Shown in pieces: positions 9,079 through 16,767 of a stretch of DNA of 32,442 nucleotides (position 1 is the stretch's first letter; each line of letters begins with the position of its first letter). Made by a program: the position numbers and the translations under genes. The stretch comes from Candidatus Zipacnadia bacterium. GTDB lineage: Bacteria > Armatimonadota > Zipacnadia > Zipacnadales > UBA5352. The notes under the pieces are model-generated. The model was not told the origin of the DNA. It worked only from the letters and a program-made list of their open reading frames with translations, and ran no database searches. Location of the stretch: assembly GCA_029820945.1 (NCBI GenBank), contig JALGUJ010000047.1, positions 1 to 32,442 on the forward strand, read 5' to 3'.

Positions 9079-9465
9079 TTACTCGGCGGGCCCCTCCGCC
9101 AGCTCCCGTGCCGCCTCGCGCAGGTCGGGGAGGACGGTCGAGGCCGGCGTGAGGGCGTCGGTGAGCGCGACCAGGACGGCGCCGTCGCCGGCCCCCAGCG
9201 CGATGAGGTGGCCGTCCGGGCCACGCGCGGTCGCCTCGCGCGGCTCCCCGCCGGCCAGCGCCCGTGCCGCCGTCTGCGCCGAGGCGAGCAGGTCCGCGCC
9301 CAGCGCCGCCAGCGCCTCCGCGTCGGTGCCCTCATCTACGTCGGCCGCCAGCAGCAGCCCGCTGCGCGTGGCGAGGGCCAGCGCGGTCAGCGCGGGCTGT
9401 GCGGATCGGAGCGCGGAGAGCCGCTCCCCAGGGCCGCCTGCGGTCTCTCGCGTTGTGTCGGCCAT
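9079..9465 (-). CDS. Roadblock/LC7 domain protein
   Basis: This is a 128-aa cytoplasmic protein. The alpha/beta pattern fits the Roadblock/LC7 fold: an amphipathic helix (ALRSAQPALTALALAT), a strand pair SGLLLAADV, a helix rich in Ala (EALAALGADLLASAQTAARA), then strands HLIALGAG and GAVLVALT. In bacteria such proteins usually dimerise and regulate small Ras-like GTPases of the MglA type. No GTPase is visible in the window. The ATG at 9465 overlaps the TGA of the upstream dehydrogenase (TGATG); a GTG at 9468 is the alternative start. This overlap implies translational coupling and hence a functional link, which is unusual. Confidence 0.75.
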   Translation of the reverse strand: MADTTRETAGGPGERLSALRSAQPALTALALATRSGLLLAADVDEGTDAEALAALGADLLASAQTAARALAGGEPREATARGPDGHLIALGAGDGAVLVALTDALTPASTVLPDLREAARELAEGPAE

Positions 9466-10499
9466 CACGCCTCCAGAGGCAGGTCGATCGTCGCGCCGCC
9501 CTGCTCCACCGACATGTCCATCGCCAGGCAGACCTCGTGGGTGTTCACCGCGTCGGCGATGTCCACGTAGCTGTCCTCGCCCGACTCGATGCAGTCGAGG
9601 AAGTGGCTGATCTCGCCCTCGAACGGGTGGTGCGAGACGTCGCCGCTGTCGGGCAGCACGGCGGGCACCTCCACCCAGCCCTCCTGCTCGGGAAAGAGCG
9701 TCCTGGAGAAGACGAGGTTGTCGCGGATGGAGCCCTGGTCACCCATGAGGTCGATGTTGAACTGGTAGGGCAGGATGCAGTCCACGGACGAGGAGAGCTT
9801 GCCGATGGCGCCGGAGGCGAACTTGACGGTGCCGACGACCGTGGCCGGGTACTCGTAGCGGTCGTCCCAGCCGCCTCCGTAGGCGCCGGAGACCTGGACG
9901 ATGTCCGAGCCGGTCAGCCAGCGGATGGCGTCCACGGCGTGGCAGCCGCCGAAGAGGAAGCTGGAGCCGCCGGAGGCCTTCGTGCGCGCCCACTCCCAGC
10001 CGCTGTACCAGTCGCTGACCCCGTGCCAGTAGTCGCCCTCTGCGTAGAAGATCTCGCCGATCGCGCCCTCCTCGACCATGCGCGCGGTGTTCATCAGCGA
10101 GGGGTTCCAGCGCAGGCAGAAGCTCACCACGGTCTTCACCCCGGCCCGGGCCACGGCGTCGGCCAGCTCGTGCAGGCCGGGCAGGTCGATCGCGATGGGC
10201 TTCTCCATGATGAAGTGCCTGCCGGCCTCGCAGCACGCCACGCCGTGCTCGACATGTACGTGGTTGGGCCCGGTGAGGGACAGCGCCTGCACGCGGTCGT
10301 CGGCCAGCAGCTCGTCGAGGTCGGTGTAGATGGCCGCGTCCGACAGCCCCGCCCTCTCCGCCGCCGCCCGTGCGCTGGACTCGCGCCGGCTGCCCACCGC
10401 CACGACCTCCGAGCGCGGATCCGCGACGTAGGCGTTGATATGCTCGTCCGCGACCCATCCCGCGCCGAATATCGCGCACCCGATCTTCTCGTCGGACAT
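9465..10499 (-). CDS. Gfo/Idh/MocA family NAD(P)-dependent oxidoreductase
   Basis: This 344-aa cytoplasmic enzyme has an N-terminal Rossmann fold (FGAGWVADEH, residues 11-20) and the family motif EKP at residues 99-101, whose Lys contacts cofactor and substrate. The C-terminal alpha/beta domain follows. Members oxidise or epimerise sugars, inositols or their phosphates using NAD(P). The ATG at 10499 was chosen because GGAGG lies at 10514-10510, 10 nt upstream, and the Rossmann strand begins directly after it. The open frame extends to 10631 but the extra residues are low-complexity. The gene is coupled to the Roadblock gene. Its substrate cannot be read from sequence. Confidence 0.92.
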   Translation of the reverse strand: MSDEKIGCAIFGAGWVADEHINAYVADPRSEVVAVGSRRESSARAAAERAGLSDAAIYTDLDELLADDRVQALSLTGPNHVHVEHGVACCEAGRHFIMEKPIAIDLPGLHELADAVARAGVKTVVSFCLRWNPSLMNTARMVEEGAIGEIFYAEGDYWHGVSDWYSGWEWARTKASGGSSFLFGGCHAVDAIRWLTGSDIVQVSGAYGGGWDDRYEYPATVVGTVKFASGAIGKLSSSVDCILPYQFNIDLMGDQGSIRDNLVFSRTLFPEQEGWVEVPAVLPDSGDVSHHPFEGEISHFLDCIESGEDSYVDIADAVNTHEVCLAMDMSVEQGGATIDLPLEA

Positions 10500-11001
10500 C
10501 TCTGCCGCACCTCCGTTGGCTGCGTGCCCGGTTCCGGCGCCCTCCAGGACTGCGGGCGGTCTGTGCGTCGAGTCGGCATTCCGCGGTGGCGCGGGAGATT
10601 CCTTCCGCCAACACCCGGTCGCGGTCATCACGCCGGGTCAGGCGGTATGGAGCCTCGACCCCGCCGCCGCCCAACACAGGCGGATGCTGCGCACAGGGCG
10701 ACGCACACCACGAGCACCACCATCCGCCCTGGGCCCGACCGCTGAGCCCAATGGGCTCGACGACATTTTCGCCACAGTGTGTGTACCGTCCTGCAACATG
10801 CGAGAGCGCTCGCGCACTCTCCTCGAATACGTGAAGTGCTGAACGGAGGTGACTGAGCGTGGGGTGGACGGCGTTACGGCGGCGGTCGGGCTGATGCGCG
10901 GCTCTGCGACGCAGGATCGCGTGGGCAAGAGACACCGCCCCCGCCGCCGGCAGGCTGAGGCCGCCGGAGCGGGGACATGCTGTTGGGCGGCCGGGCCGCG
11001 G
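10500..11001. other. 500-bp stretch without a convincing gene
   Basis: The open frames here are Arg/Pro/Ala-rich shadows with no recognisable domain. The stretch holds the leader of the dehydrogenase at 9465-10499, including its GGAGG at 10510-10514. A patch of lower GC (about 10755-10850) carries the palindrome at 10799-10816. It most likely holds the minus-strand promoter and control region. I could not fix a convincing -10/-35 pair. Confidence 0.5.
10799..10816. promoter_or_regulatory. LacI-type operator-like palindrome
   Basis: TGCGAGAGCGCTCGCGCA is an 18-bp inverted repeat around a central GC step, with one mismatched position between half-sites. LacI/GalR-family regulators of sugar genes bind even-length palindromes with a central CG or GC step of this kind. 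It lies about 300 bp upstream of the dehydrogenase start. No LacI-family gene is in the window, so the role is inferred. Confidence 0.4.
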
Positions 11002-11334
11002 TCAGCGCCCGAGCAGGATGTCGAGCCAGCTTCGGCCGCCGCCCCGCTGCACTCGGCGTGCCTTCCTGCGAGGCCTTCGTGTCCGAGCCGCAGGCCTGGG
11101 ATCGGCCCCGGTCTCGGCCTCTGCACCGGCGCTTACGTGCGGCACGAGGCCGCTGATGTGATGGTTCGCCTCGGGGTCGTCGATCACGTGCTCGACGATG
11201 AGTTCGGGATCACCGGAGAGACCGCCGTACTTGTCGATATCCTCCTGAGTGACCCGCACGTGACCGACGCTTCGCACGTATGCGACGCGCGGGGCCGTTG
11301 GCGGTCCCAACTGCGTCCATCGCACCTTAGGCAA
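11002..11334 (-). CDS. Small protein of unknown function
   Basis: I do not recognise this 110-aa protein. The N-terminal two thirds (VRVTQEDIDKYGG, LIVEHVIDDPEANHHISG) has the mix of acidic and hydrophobic residues of a folded domain. It is followed by an Arg-rich segment (TRRPRRKARRVQRGG) and a short tail WLDILLGR. The TTG at 11334 was chosen because GGAGG lies 8 nt upstream (11347-11343); GTG at 11343 and ATG at 11472 are in frame. The residues from 11472 to 11335 do not look coding and contain a strong hairpin. The basic segment could bind nucleic acid, but that is a guess. Confidence 0.55.
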   Translation of the reverse strand: MPKVRWTQLGPPTAPRVAYVRSVGHVRVTQEDIDKYGGLSGDPELIVEHVIDDPEANHHISGLVPHVSAGAEAETGADPRPAARTRRPRRKARRVQRGGGRSWLDILLGR

Positions 11335-11356
11335 CCTCGCCACCTCCAGCCAGCAT

Positions 11357-11385
11357 GTGCCGCGCGCGCCTGGTGCGCGCGGTAC
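11357..11385. repeat. Strong GC hairpin ahead of the small minus-strand gene
   Basis: CCGCGCGC (11360-11367) and GCGCGCGG (11375-11382) form a perfect 8-bp stem around a 7-nt loop. The stem extends to about 11 bp with one mismatch. On the minus strand it lies between the lipoprotein stop and the ribosome binding site of the 110-aa protein. There is no T tract, so it may be an attenuator, an RNA-stability element or a weak terminator. Confidence 0.5.
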
Positions 11386-11458
11386 GGACCGCAGCAGTAT
11401 GCTTTCAGTGCAGTTGGAGGATACCCCGCCTGCCTTCCGGCCACACCTCGAATCTGTG

Positions 11459-12124
11459 TCAGTTGAGGTCATAGGAGAGCAATTCCAGCGATGACGTCAC
11501 GGCGTCGTCCTCGAGCGTCTCTTCCTGCACCATGCCGACGCCGCGCGCGTACCAGCTCCGAACCGTGATGTGCACCGGGCTCTGCTCGCCCTCCAGCATC
11601 TTGTCATACTCCTGGTCAACCCTCACGCACCGGAAGGTGCCGGCGGTGACCGTGACGTGCTCATCCGTGGCCGCGACGGTGAAGGTCACCTCGGGGAAGA
11701 ACGGGTCGGTCCAGGTGTCGCCCTGGACCGGCGGAAGCCGGAGGACGGGCAGGTCGTAGGCAGGATCGCCCACGCGGGCCTCGATGGCGTCCTCGGTCTC
11801 GCGGCGGAACTGCTGCCACTTGCTCTCTGCGTAGCCCAGCGCCGCCTCCCGCACGGTCTCGATCACGTAGTACTCAGCGCCGGCCAGACTGGCGAAGCCG
11901 ACGACCGTCTCGTGGTAGGGGAACTCCTGGTTCTCACCCGCCTGTGTCGGCACCACGTCGGGCGCCAGCGTAAAGGTGTAGTCCCACCTGTTCCCGATGG
12001 CCAGGGGCAGGTAGCTGTCCGAGCCGCCCGGCCCGCCGTCGTCCTCCCCGCCCCCTCCGCCACAGCCTGCGGTGAGCGCAACCATGGTCACGAGCACGCT
12101 CAGCACGACCGCACATCGCTTCAT
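11459..12124 (-). CDS. Lipoprotein of unknown function
   Basis: This 221-aa protein has a clear lipoprotein signal: MKRCAVVLSVLVTMVALTAGC, with the lipobox LTAGC placing the lipidated Cys at residue 21. A Gly/Asp-rich linker follows. The mature part opens with LPLAIGNRWDYTFTLA, the YxPLxVGNxWxY-type opening seen in many bacterial surface lipoproteins of unknown role. It continues as an all-beta domain, with FTVAATDEHVTVTAGTFRC and VHITVRSWYARGVGMVQEET as typical strands. The ATG at 12124 has GGGAG 7 nt upstream; a longer open frame to 12394 is rejected because the signal peptide would be internal. It lies 92 nt downstream of the large barrel protein. Confidence 0.85.
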   Translation of the reverse strand: MKRCAVVLSVLVTMVALTAGCGGGGGEDDGGPGGSDSYLPLAIGNRWDYTFTLAPDVVPTQAGENQEFPYHETVVGFASLAGAEYYVIETVREAALGYAESKWQQFRRETEDAIEARVGDPAYDLPVLRLPPVQGDTWTDPFFPEVTFTVAATDEHVTVTAGTFRCVRVDQEYDKMLEGEQSPVHITVRSWYARGVGMVQEETLEDDAVTSSLELLSYDLN

Positions 12125-12216
12125 CGTCCAACTCCCACTCGCGGCGACGCCGTCGTGTGATGACGCTGCCCCCGATCGCTTAGACCGCCCGCCGGGCCGC
12201 CGATGTTCCATGCGCG

Positions 12217-14829
12217 TCACTCCAGCAGGGCCCTTCGGGCGTCGCCATCCGTCGGCTCGTAGTTGCGCTCGTCGTGGACGAGGGCGATGACGTCCAGCAC
12301 GGGGCTCTCCAGCGGGCGGCTCTCGCGACCGGTGATGCGCAGCACGCTCGGGCCCGCCGGCAGATCGAGACCAACCGGCCCCTCCCACAGCCACTCGTGG
12401 TAGGTCCCGATGCGGTTGCCCAGGCAGACCGGCTGCTCGGGGTGGTCAGGGTCCCACAGGAAGAAGCTGTTCGAGTTCGTGTCATGGTAGCGGGCGCGGA
12501 TCCACAGGTACCACCGGCCCGCCTCGGGCAGCTCGAGCTCGTACTCCGCCCAGGTCTGCGGGCCGGTGTCCATGTTGAAGCCGCCAGACGGCACCAGCGC
12601 GCCGCCGATGGCGCCGTCGAAGCTCAGCTCCGCGTCGGCGGCCGTGGTGAAGGCGCCCTCGATCCGCGCCGGCTCGCCGGCGTCCAGAAGGAGCATCGGG
12701 GGCTTGATGACCTCGCAGCGCGCCCGGCGCAGCGCCATCCTGATCTCTCCCGGCGAGATGCCGTCGCAGTGCATGAGCACGCGCGTGGTAACCGGCACCA
12801 CGATCTGCGCGCCGGCCAGGACCTCGACCTCGTGCGGCTCGCCCCGGTAGTCGGTGAACTCGATGCGCCGGGGATCGAGCGAGAACCGGGCGGTCGCGTC
12901 CAGGCCCACCGGCGCCAGCGACACGGTCGTGACCCCCTGGTGCGAGCCCAGGGTCACGAAGGCCCGCACCAGGTGGCTGGTGCCGCCGACGTACGGGATC
13001 TCGCGCACGCGCGCGAGTCGTGGCTCCTCATCGGCGCGCTCGATCAGCATCCAGTCCTGCCGCGGCTGCAGGATCCTGTCTTTCAGCTCCTGCGGGAAGG
13101 TGCCGGCGAACTTGTGGTGTTCGTAGCGGCTCATCACGTGCAGCATCGCGTCAAGGCAGGGGACCGACTCCATGCGATCCGCTCTGGTCTGGATCGAGTA
13201 GGCGGAGTCGCTGGCGAGGGCGCGCGCGCAGAGGTACTCCACGTCGTCGATCTGCGTCGCGCGCACGTGCTCGCGCGGCGAGCGGAGCGGGAACCAGCCC
13301 AGGTCGGCGACCATCAGGTCCCGCCGCGCCTGCGGCCACGAGTGCTCGATCGCGTCATCCACCTCGTCCTTGTAGCTCATCGAGACCCAGAAGTAGTCTC
13401 GCTGGCCGCGGCGGGTCATCAGGTGCCACGAGAAGGGCGAGGAGGCCGCCATCTGCACGATCTGCGGCTCGCGGTCCAGCCTCTCGATGACCGCCATCTG
13501 GGCGTTGGAGGTGGTCCACCAGCGCGGCGGGTGCACGTCCTCGGCCCCGTCGAAGTAGATCCAGTCGAAGCCCGCGGCGTTGTAGGTGCGCGCGATGTCC
13601 GAGGCATGCTCGGCGAGCAGGTCGGTGGTCTGGTCGATGATGAAGATGCCGCGGCTCTCGTCGGTGCGCACGTGCGCGACCTCGGCGCCCGCGTCGTGGG
13701 GCTGCGCCTCGGTCCCGTACAGAGCCCGCCTGAGCCCGGTGAAGCCGAAGGGCTGCTCGACCGACAGCGAGGTGTAGGCCATCAGCTCGCCGTCGATGCG
13801 GATGTCCCTCGTGCCGGCCGTCACCGGCCAGTCGGCCGGCGGCTCCGCGGTCACGATCCGATCCGCCTGCGCGTCGATCGGCTCGGCGAGAGTCAGGTGC
13901 AGGTCCTCCCAGAGCCGTCGCTCGGCCGTGCCCTCGTTGTAGGCACAGCTCTTGGGGACCTTCGACGAGAACATGTGCGCGCCGGCCAACATCCCGGCCT
14001 GGTGAATGCGGTCCACCGTCTCGCGGAGCTGCTCGACCCCACCGGGCCAGAGGCTCTCGGGCACCTCGTAGTGCCTGCCGAAGTGCCCCCAGGTGCCGTG
14101 CAGGAGCAGGATCGACCCGAATCCGCCGCGCTCAGCCCAGTCAATGACCCGGTCGGCGTTCTCGGCCGAGACGCCGCCGATCATCAGGTAGGGCCTGCGC
14201 GCCGCGTCCGAAAGCTTGGCCTTCACGCCCACCGGGATGCCGAAGAGCTCCTCGGCCTGCTGCAGGCGGTCGGCGATCTCGTCCCACGGCGCGGCCGTTA
14301 GGGCGACCGTCACGGGGCCCAGCGAGACCTCGGACGAAACCGTGGCGTAGAGCCGCGGCGTTCGGTCGGCGTGTATGCGGCAGTCCTGGCTCTCGGCCAC
14401 CAGCGCGACCGTGGCCTCGTCCGCGGCGCGGACGGCGTGGCTGTAGCAGAGCCGCTCGCCGCCCTCCGCCAGCGGCAGGCAGAGCAGGTCGAGCTGCTCG
14501 GGTGACCCGGTCACAGACTCCAGCGTGACCACGGCCATGCCCTCGACCTCCTCCCACGCCAACACCGCCGCCACGCCCGAGTCACCGAAGGAGAGCGTGA
14601 TCCGCGCGCCGTCCGCGGCCGCGGCGGTGGCGGCGGCCCGCTCGCCGCCGACCGTGGCGTAGGCGATCGGCTCCCCCGGCCGCCCCAGCTCCGCCTCCGA
14701 GCAGGGGGCGGTCAGCGACACGAGGCCGCCGTCCCCGCCGATCTCGAGCCTGAGGAACTCGCAGTCGATGACGATTGGCTGGGCACAGACCGCGGCCGAT
14801 GCCGCGAGCAGCAGGCAGGTGCAGCGCAT
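12217..14829 (-). CDS. Secreted glycosidase-like barrel protein with C-terminal carbohydrate-binding-type domain
   Basis: This 870-aa protein begins with a short signal peptide (MRCTCLLLAASAAVCA), with GGGAG 9 nt upstream of the ATG. Residues about 17-230 form a beta-sandwich. A TIM barrel occupies about 240-600; its strand end DWIYFDGAED (about 422-431) carries the candidate catalytic Asp residues. A beta domain follows, then a region from about 711 to 860 (AEYELELPEAGRWYLWIRARYHD, RITGRES) like a CBM35/CBM6-type jelly roll. General layout resembles DUF6259 and related uncharacterised families. It is first in a minus-strand run and diverges from the DUF4432-like gene across a 144-bp gap. Confidence 0.87.
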   Translation of the reverse strand: MRCTCLLLAASAAVCAQPIVIDCEFLRLEIGGDGGLVSLTAPCSEAELGRPGEPIAYATVGGERAAATAAAADGARITLSFGDSGVAAVLAWEEVEGMAVVTLESVTGSPEQLDLLCLPLAEGGERLCYSHAVRAADEATVALVAESQDCRIHADRTPRLYATVSSEVSLGPVTVALTAAPWDEIADRLQQAEELFGIPVGVKAKLSDAARRPYLMIGGVSAENADRVIDWAERGGFGSILLLHGTWGHFGRHYEVPESLWPGGVEQLRETVDRIHQAGMLAGAHMFSSKVPKSCAYNEGTAERRLWEDLHLTLAEPIDAQADRIVTAEPPADWPVTAGTRDIRIDGELMAYTSLSVEQPFGFTGLRRALYGTEAQPHDAGAEVAHVRTDESRGIFIIDQTTDLLAEHASDIARTYNAAGFDWIYFDGAEDVHPPRWWTTSNAQMAVIERLDREPQIVQMAASSPFSWHLMTRRGQRDYFWVSMSYKDEVDDAIEHSWPQARRDLMVADLGWFPLRSPREHVRATQIDDVEYLCARALASDSAYSIQTRADRMESVPCLDAMLHVMSRYEHHKFAGTFPQELKDRILQPRQDWMLIERADEEPRLARVREIPYVGGTSHLVRAFVTLGSHQGVTTVSLAPVGLDATARFSLDPRRIEFTDYRGEPHEVEVLAGAQIVVPVTTRVLMHCDGISPGEIRMALRRARCEVIKPPMLLLDAGEPARIEGAFTTAADAELSFDGAIGGALVPSGGFNMDTGPQTWAEYELELPEAGRWYLWIRARYHDTNSNSFFLWDPDHPEQPVCLGNRIGTYHEWLWEGPVGLDLPAGPSVLRITGRESRPLESPVLDVIALVHDERNYEPTDGDARRALLE

Positions 14830-14902
14830 CTCGATCAGCTCCCGTTCGCGATGGTTGAGTGCTCTCTTCGTCGCGCATGGGCTCCTCGCCTGCCCGGGGA
14901 GG

Positions 14903-14920
14903 TCCGCCGCGCCCGGCGGA
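14903..14920. repeat. Inverted repeat in divergent intergenic region
   Basis: TCCGCCG and CGGCGGA form a perfect 7-bp stem with a CGCC loop. It lies in the 144-bp gap between two divergent genes, 53 nt before the DUF4432-like start. It could be an operator or a leader hairpin. No convincing promoter hexamers are visible nearby. Confidence 0.4.
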
Positions 14921-14973
14921 GAACCGTGAGGCCGATGGTGCGAGGCCGGCGCAGACGTGGGGAGGATCGGAGT

Positions 14974-16059
14974 ATGGAGTTCCAGCACTACACGCACGAG
15001 CGCAACTTCGGCTGCCGGATCAGCGACGAGTTCACCTATCGCGACATGCGCCTGCTGGTGATGGAGAACGAGCTGATTCGCGTCACCGTCCTCCTCGACA
15101 AGGGCACGGACATCTACGAGTTCCTGCACAAGCCGACGGACACGGACTTCATGTGGCGCACGCCGCGGGGAGTGCGCAATCCCTCCAAGTCCCTGGACAT
15201 GACCGCCCCCAGCGTCGGGCCCTTCTCGGACTTCTACGAGGGCGGCTGGCAGGAGTGCATGCCCAACGGCGGGCGGGTGTGCGAGTACAAGGGCGTGGAG
15301 ATGGGCCTGCACGGCGAGGTCTGGGGCGTGCCCTGGCGCTGCCAGATCACGCAGGACGACCCGGAGGTCGTCCAGGCGCGCACCTGGGTGCGGACGAACC
15401 GCACGCCCTTCCTGCTCGAGAAGACCTTCACGCTGCGCTCGGGCCGGGGCGTGCTGGAGATCGACGAGACGCTGACGAACGAGGGCCATGAGCCCATGGA
15501 CCTAATGTGGGGCCACCATCCGGCGCTGGGCAGCCGCTTCATCGAGCGTGACTGCCGCATCGACTGCGCGGCCCGCACGGTGGTCGTGGATCCGAACGTA
15601 GTGGAGCAGTGCCGCTTCGAGCCCGGTCGGCGCTTCGAGTGGCCGGTGGGCATCGGGAAGGGCGGCGGCGAGGTGGACGTGAGCGTGGTCGTCCCGCCGG
15701 AGGTGCGCATCAACGACATGCTCTACCTCACCGACCTCGAGGACGGTTGGTGGGCGGTGACCAGCCAGTCCGCGCGGGTCGGCTTCGGCATCTCGTTCGA
15801 CCTGGCGACCTTCCGGCACATCTGGCTGTGGATGCCGCTGGGCGGCTCCTGGGGCGGCCCGAGCTTCGGAAGGCACTACACGCTGGCGCTGGAGCCCTTC
15901 AGCAGCTACCCCGCGATCCTGTCCAACGCCATCGAGGCCGGCACGCAGCTCGTCATGGAGCCCGGCGAGCAGCGCCATGCCTGGCTGCGGGCGGTCGCCT
16001 ACGACGGCCTGCAGCGCGTGGCCGGCATCGACCGGGAGGGAAGCGTGACGCCCGCGTAG
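14974..16059 (+). CDS. DUF4432-family / aldose-1-epimerase-like protein
   Basis: This 361-aa cytoplasmic protein (no signal peptide) has a galactose-mutarotase-like beta-sandwich fold. Early strands LLVMENELIRVTVLLDKGTDIYEF resemble the opening of aldose epimerase and DUF4432 proteins, in which the sugar is held by conserved His and acidic residues. Candidates here are WGHHPALG (near residue 180) and the HIWLWMPLGG segment. The family includes mutarotases and sugar-binding proteins that interconvert anomers before catabolism. GGAGG (14961-14965) sits 8 nt before the ATG. It leads a plus-strand group with queH 11 nt downstream. Exact substrate is unknown. Confidence 0.82.
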   Translation: MEFQHYTHERNFGCRISDEFTYRDMRLLVMENELIRVTVLLDKGTDIYEFLHKPTDTDFMWRTPRGVRNPSKSLDMTAPSVGPFSDFYEGGWQECMPNGGRVCEYKGVEMGLHGEVWGVPWRCQITQDDPEVVQARTWVRTNRTPFLLEKTFTLRSGRGVLEIDETLTNEGHEPMDLMWGHHPALGSRFIERDCRIDCAARTVVVDPNVVEQCRFEPGRRFEWPVGIGKGGGEVDVSVVVPPEVRINDMLYLTDLEDGWWAVTSQSARVGFGISFDLATFRHIWLWMPLGGSWGGPSFGRHYTLALEPFSSYPAILSNAIEAGTQLVMEPGEQRHAWLRAVAYDGLQRVAGIDREGSVTPA

Positions 16060-16070
16060 GGCGCTGACCG

Positions 16071-16643
16071 ATGAGCGAGGCACGGCCATCCGACGACCGC
16101 CCGAGGCTGGCCCTGCACGTGTGTTGTGGGCCGTGCGCGACCGCGGTCATCGAGCGCCTGCAGGGGCGCTTCCGGGTCGAGGCAGTCTGGTACAACCCGA
16201 ACATCCAGCCGTCGGAGGAGCACCGCAGGCGGCTCGAGGGAATGGAGCGGGTCGCCGAGATCATGGACGTCCCGCTCACCATTCTGGAGTACGACGTCGA
16301 GGCGTGGCGCGACGCCTGTGACGGCCTGATGGATGAGCCCGAGGGCGGAGCGCGCTGCGATGTGTGTTTCCGGCTTCGGCTGCAGCGCGCGGTGGCGTGG
16401 GCGGCCGGGGGTGGCATCGGCCTCGTGGCCACGACGCTCACCGTGAGCCCGTACACGCCGGTGGAGCGGGTCAACGCCATCGGCGAGCGGATCGCCGCTG
16501 CGCACGGGCTTGACTTCCTGGCGGAGAGCTTCAGGAAACGTGGCGGCTTCCAGCGCAGCGTGGAGCTGAGCAAGCGCTGGGGCCTCTATCGCCAGAGCTA
16601 CTGCGGCTGCCTGCCGAGCCGCCGGAGCACAGGACCTGCGTAG
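16071..16643 (+). CDS. queH: Epoxyqueuosine reductase QueH
   Basis: This 190-aa protein is of the QueH (DUF208) family, which reduces epoxyqueuosine to queuosine in tRNA in the final step of queuosine synthesis and replaces the cobalamin-dependent QueG. The expected cysteines are present: HVCCGPC (Cys18, Cys19, Cys22), RCDVCF (Cys96, Cys99) and YCGC (Cys178, Cys180). These bind an Fe-S cluster and a second metal in characterised QueH. The conserved TTLTVSPY segment is also present. Length is normal. The gene follows the mutarotase-like gene by 11 nt with only a weak ribosome binding site, so it may be translated by read-through from that gene. No other queuosine genes are nearby. Confidence 0.95.
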   Translation: MSEARPSDDRPRLALHVCCGPCATAVIERLQGRFRVEAVWYNPNIQPSEEHRRRLEGMERVAEIMDVPLTILEYDVEAWRDACDGLMDEPEGGARCDVCFRLRLQRAVAWAAGGGIGLVATTLTVSPYTPVERVNAIGERIAAAHGLDFLAESFRKRGGFQRSVELSKRWGLYRQSYCGCLPSRRSTGPA

Positions 16644-16767
16644 GCGAAGCAGGTGCGCGGGCGCGGCCGCCGAACTACTACCGGGAGGCGGACCACGAGC
16701 GGAGGACCGGGCGACGGTTCCGGCCCGGCCCCCAGCGCCGATCGGCACCGGCAAGGGAGGACATGCT

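Noticed and set aside
10500..10631. N-terminal extension of the dehydrogenase
   Set aside because: The extra 44 residues are low-complexity and precede a GGAGG and an ATG placed just before the Rossmann fold.
9264..10745. 493-residue plus-strand open frame
   Set aside because: Antisense to the dehydrogenase and Roadblock genes, with no recognisable domain.
10849..11466. 205-residue plus-strand open frame with GGAGG upstream
   Set aside because: The start context is fair, but the product is a Pro/Arg/Ala mixture without a fold-like pattern and lies antisense to the better-supported small gene.
12274..14301. 675-residue plus-strand open frame
   Set aside because: Antisense shadow of the barrel protein at 12217-14829; no domain and no ribosome binding site.
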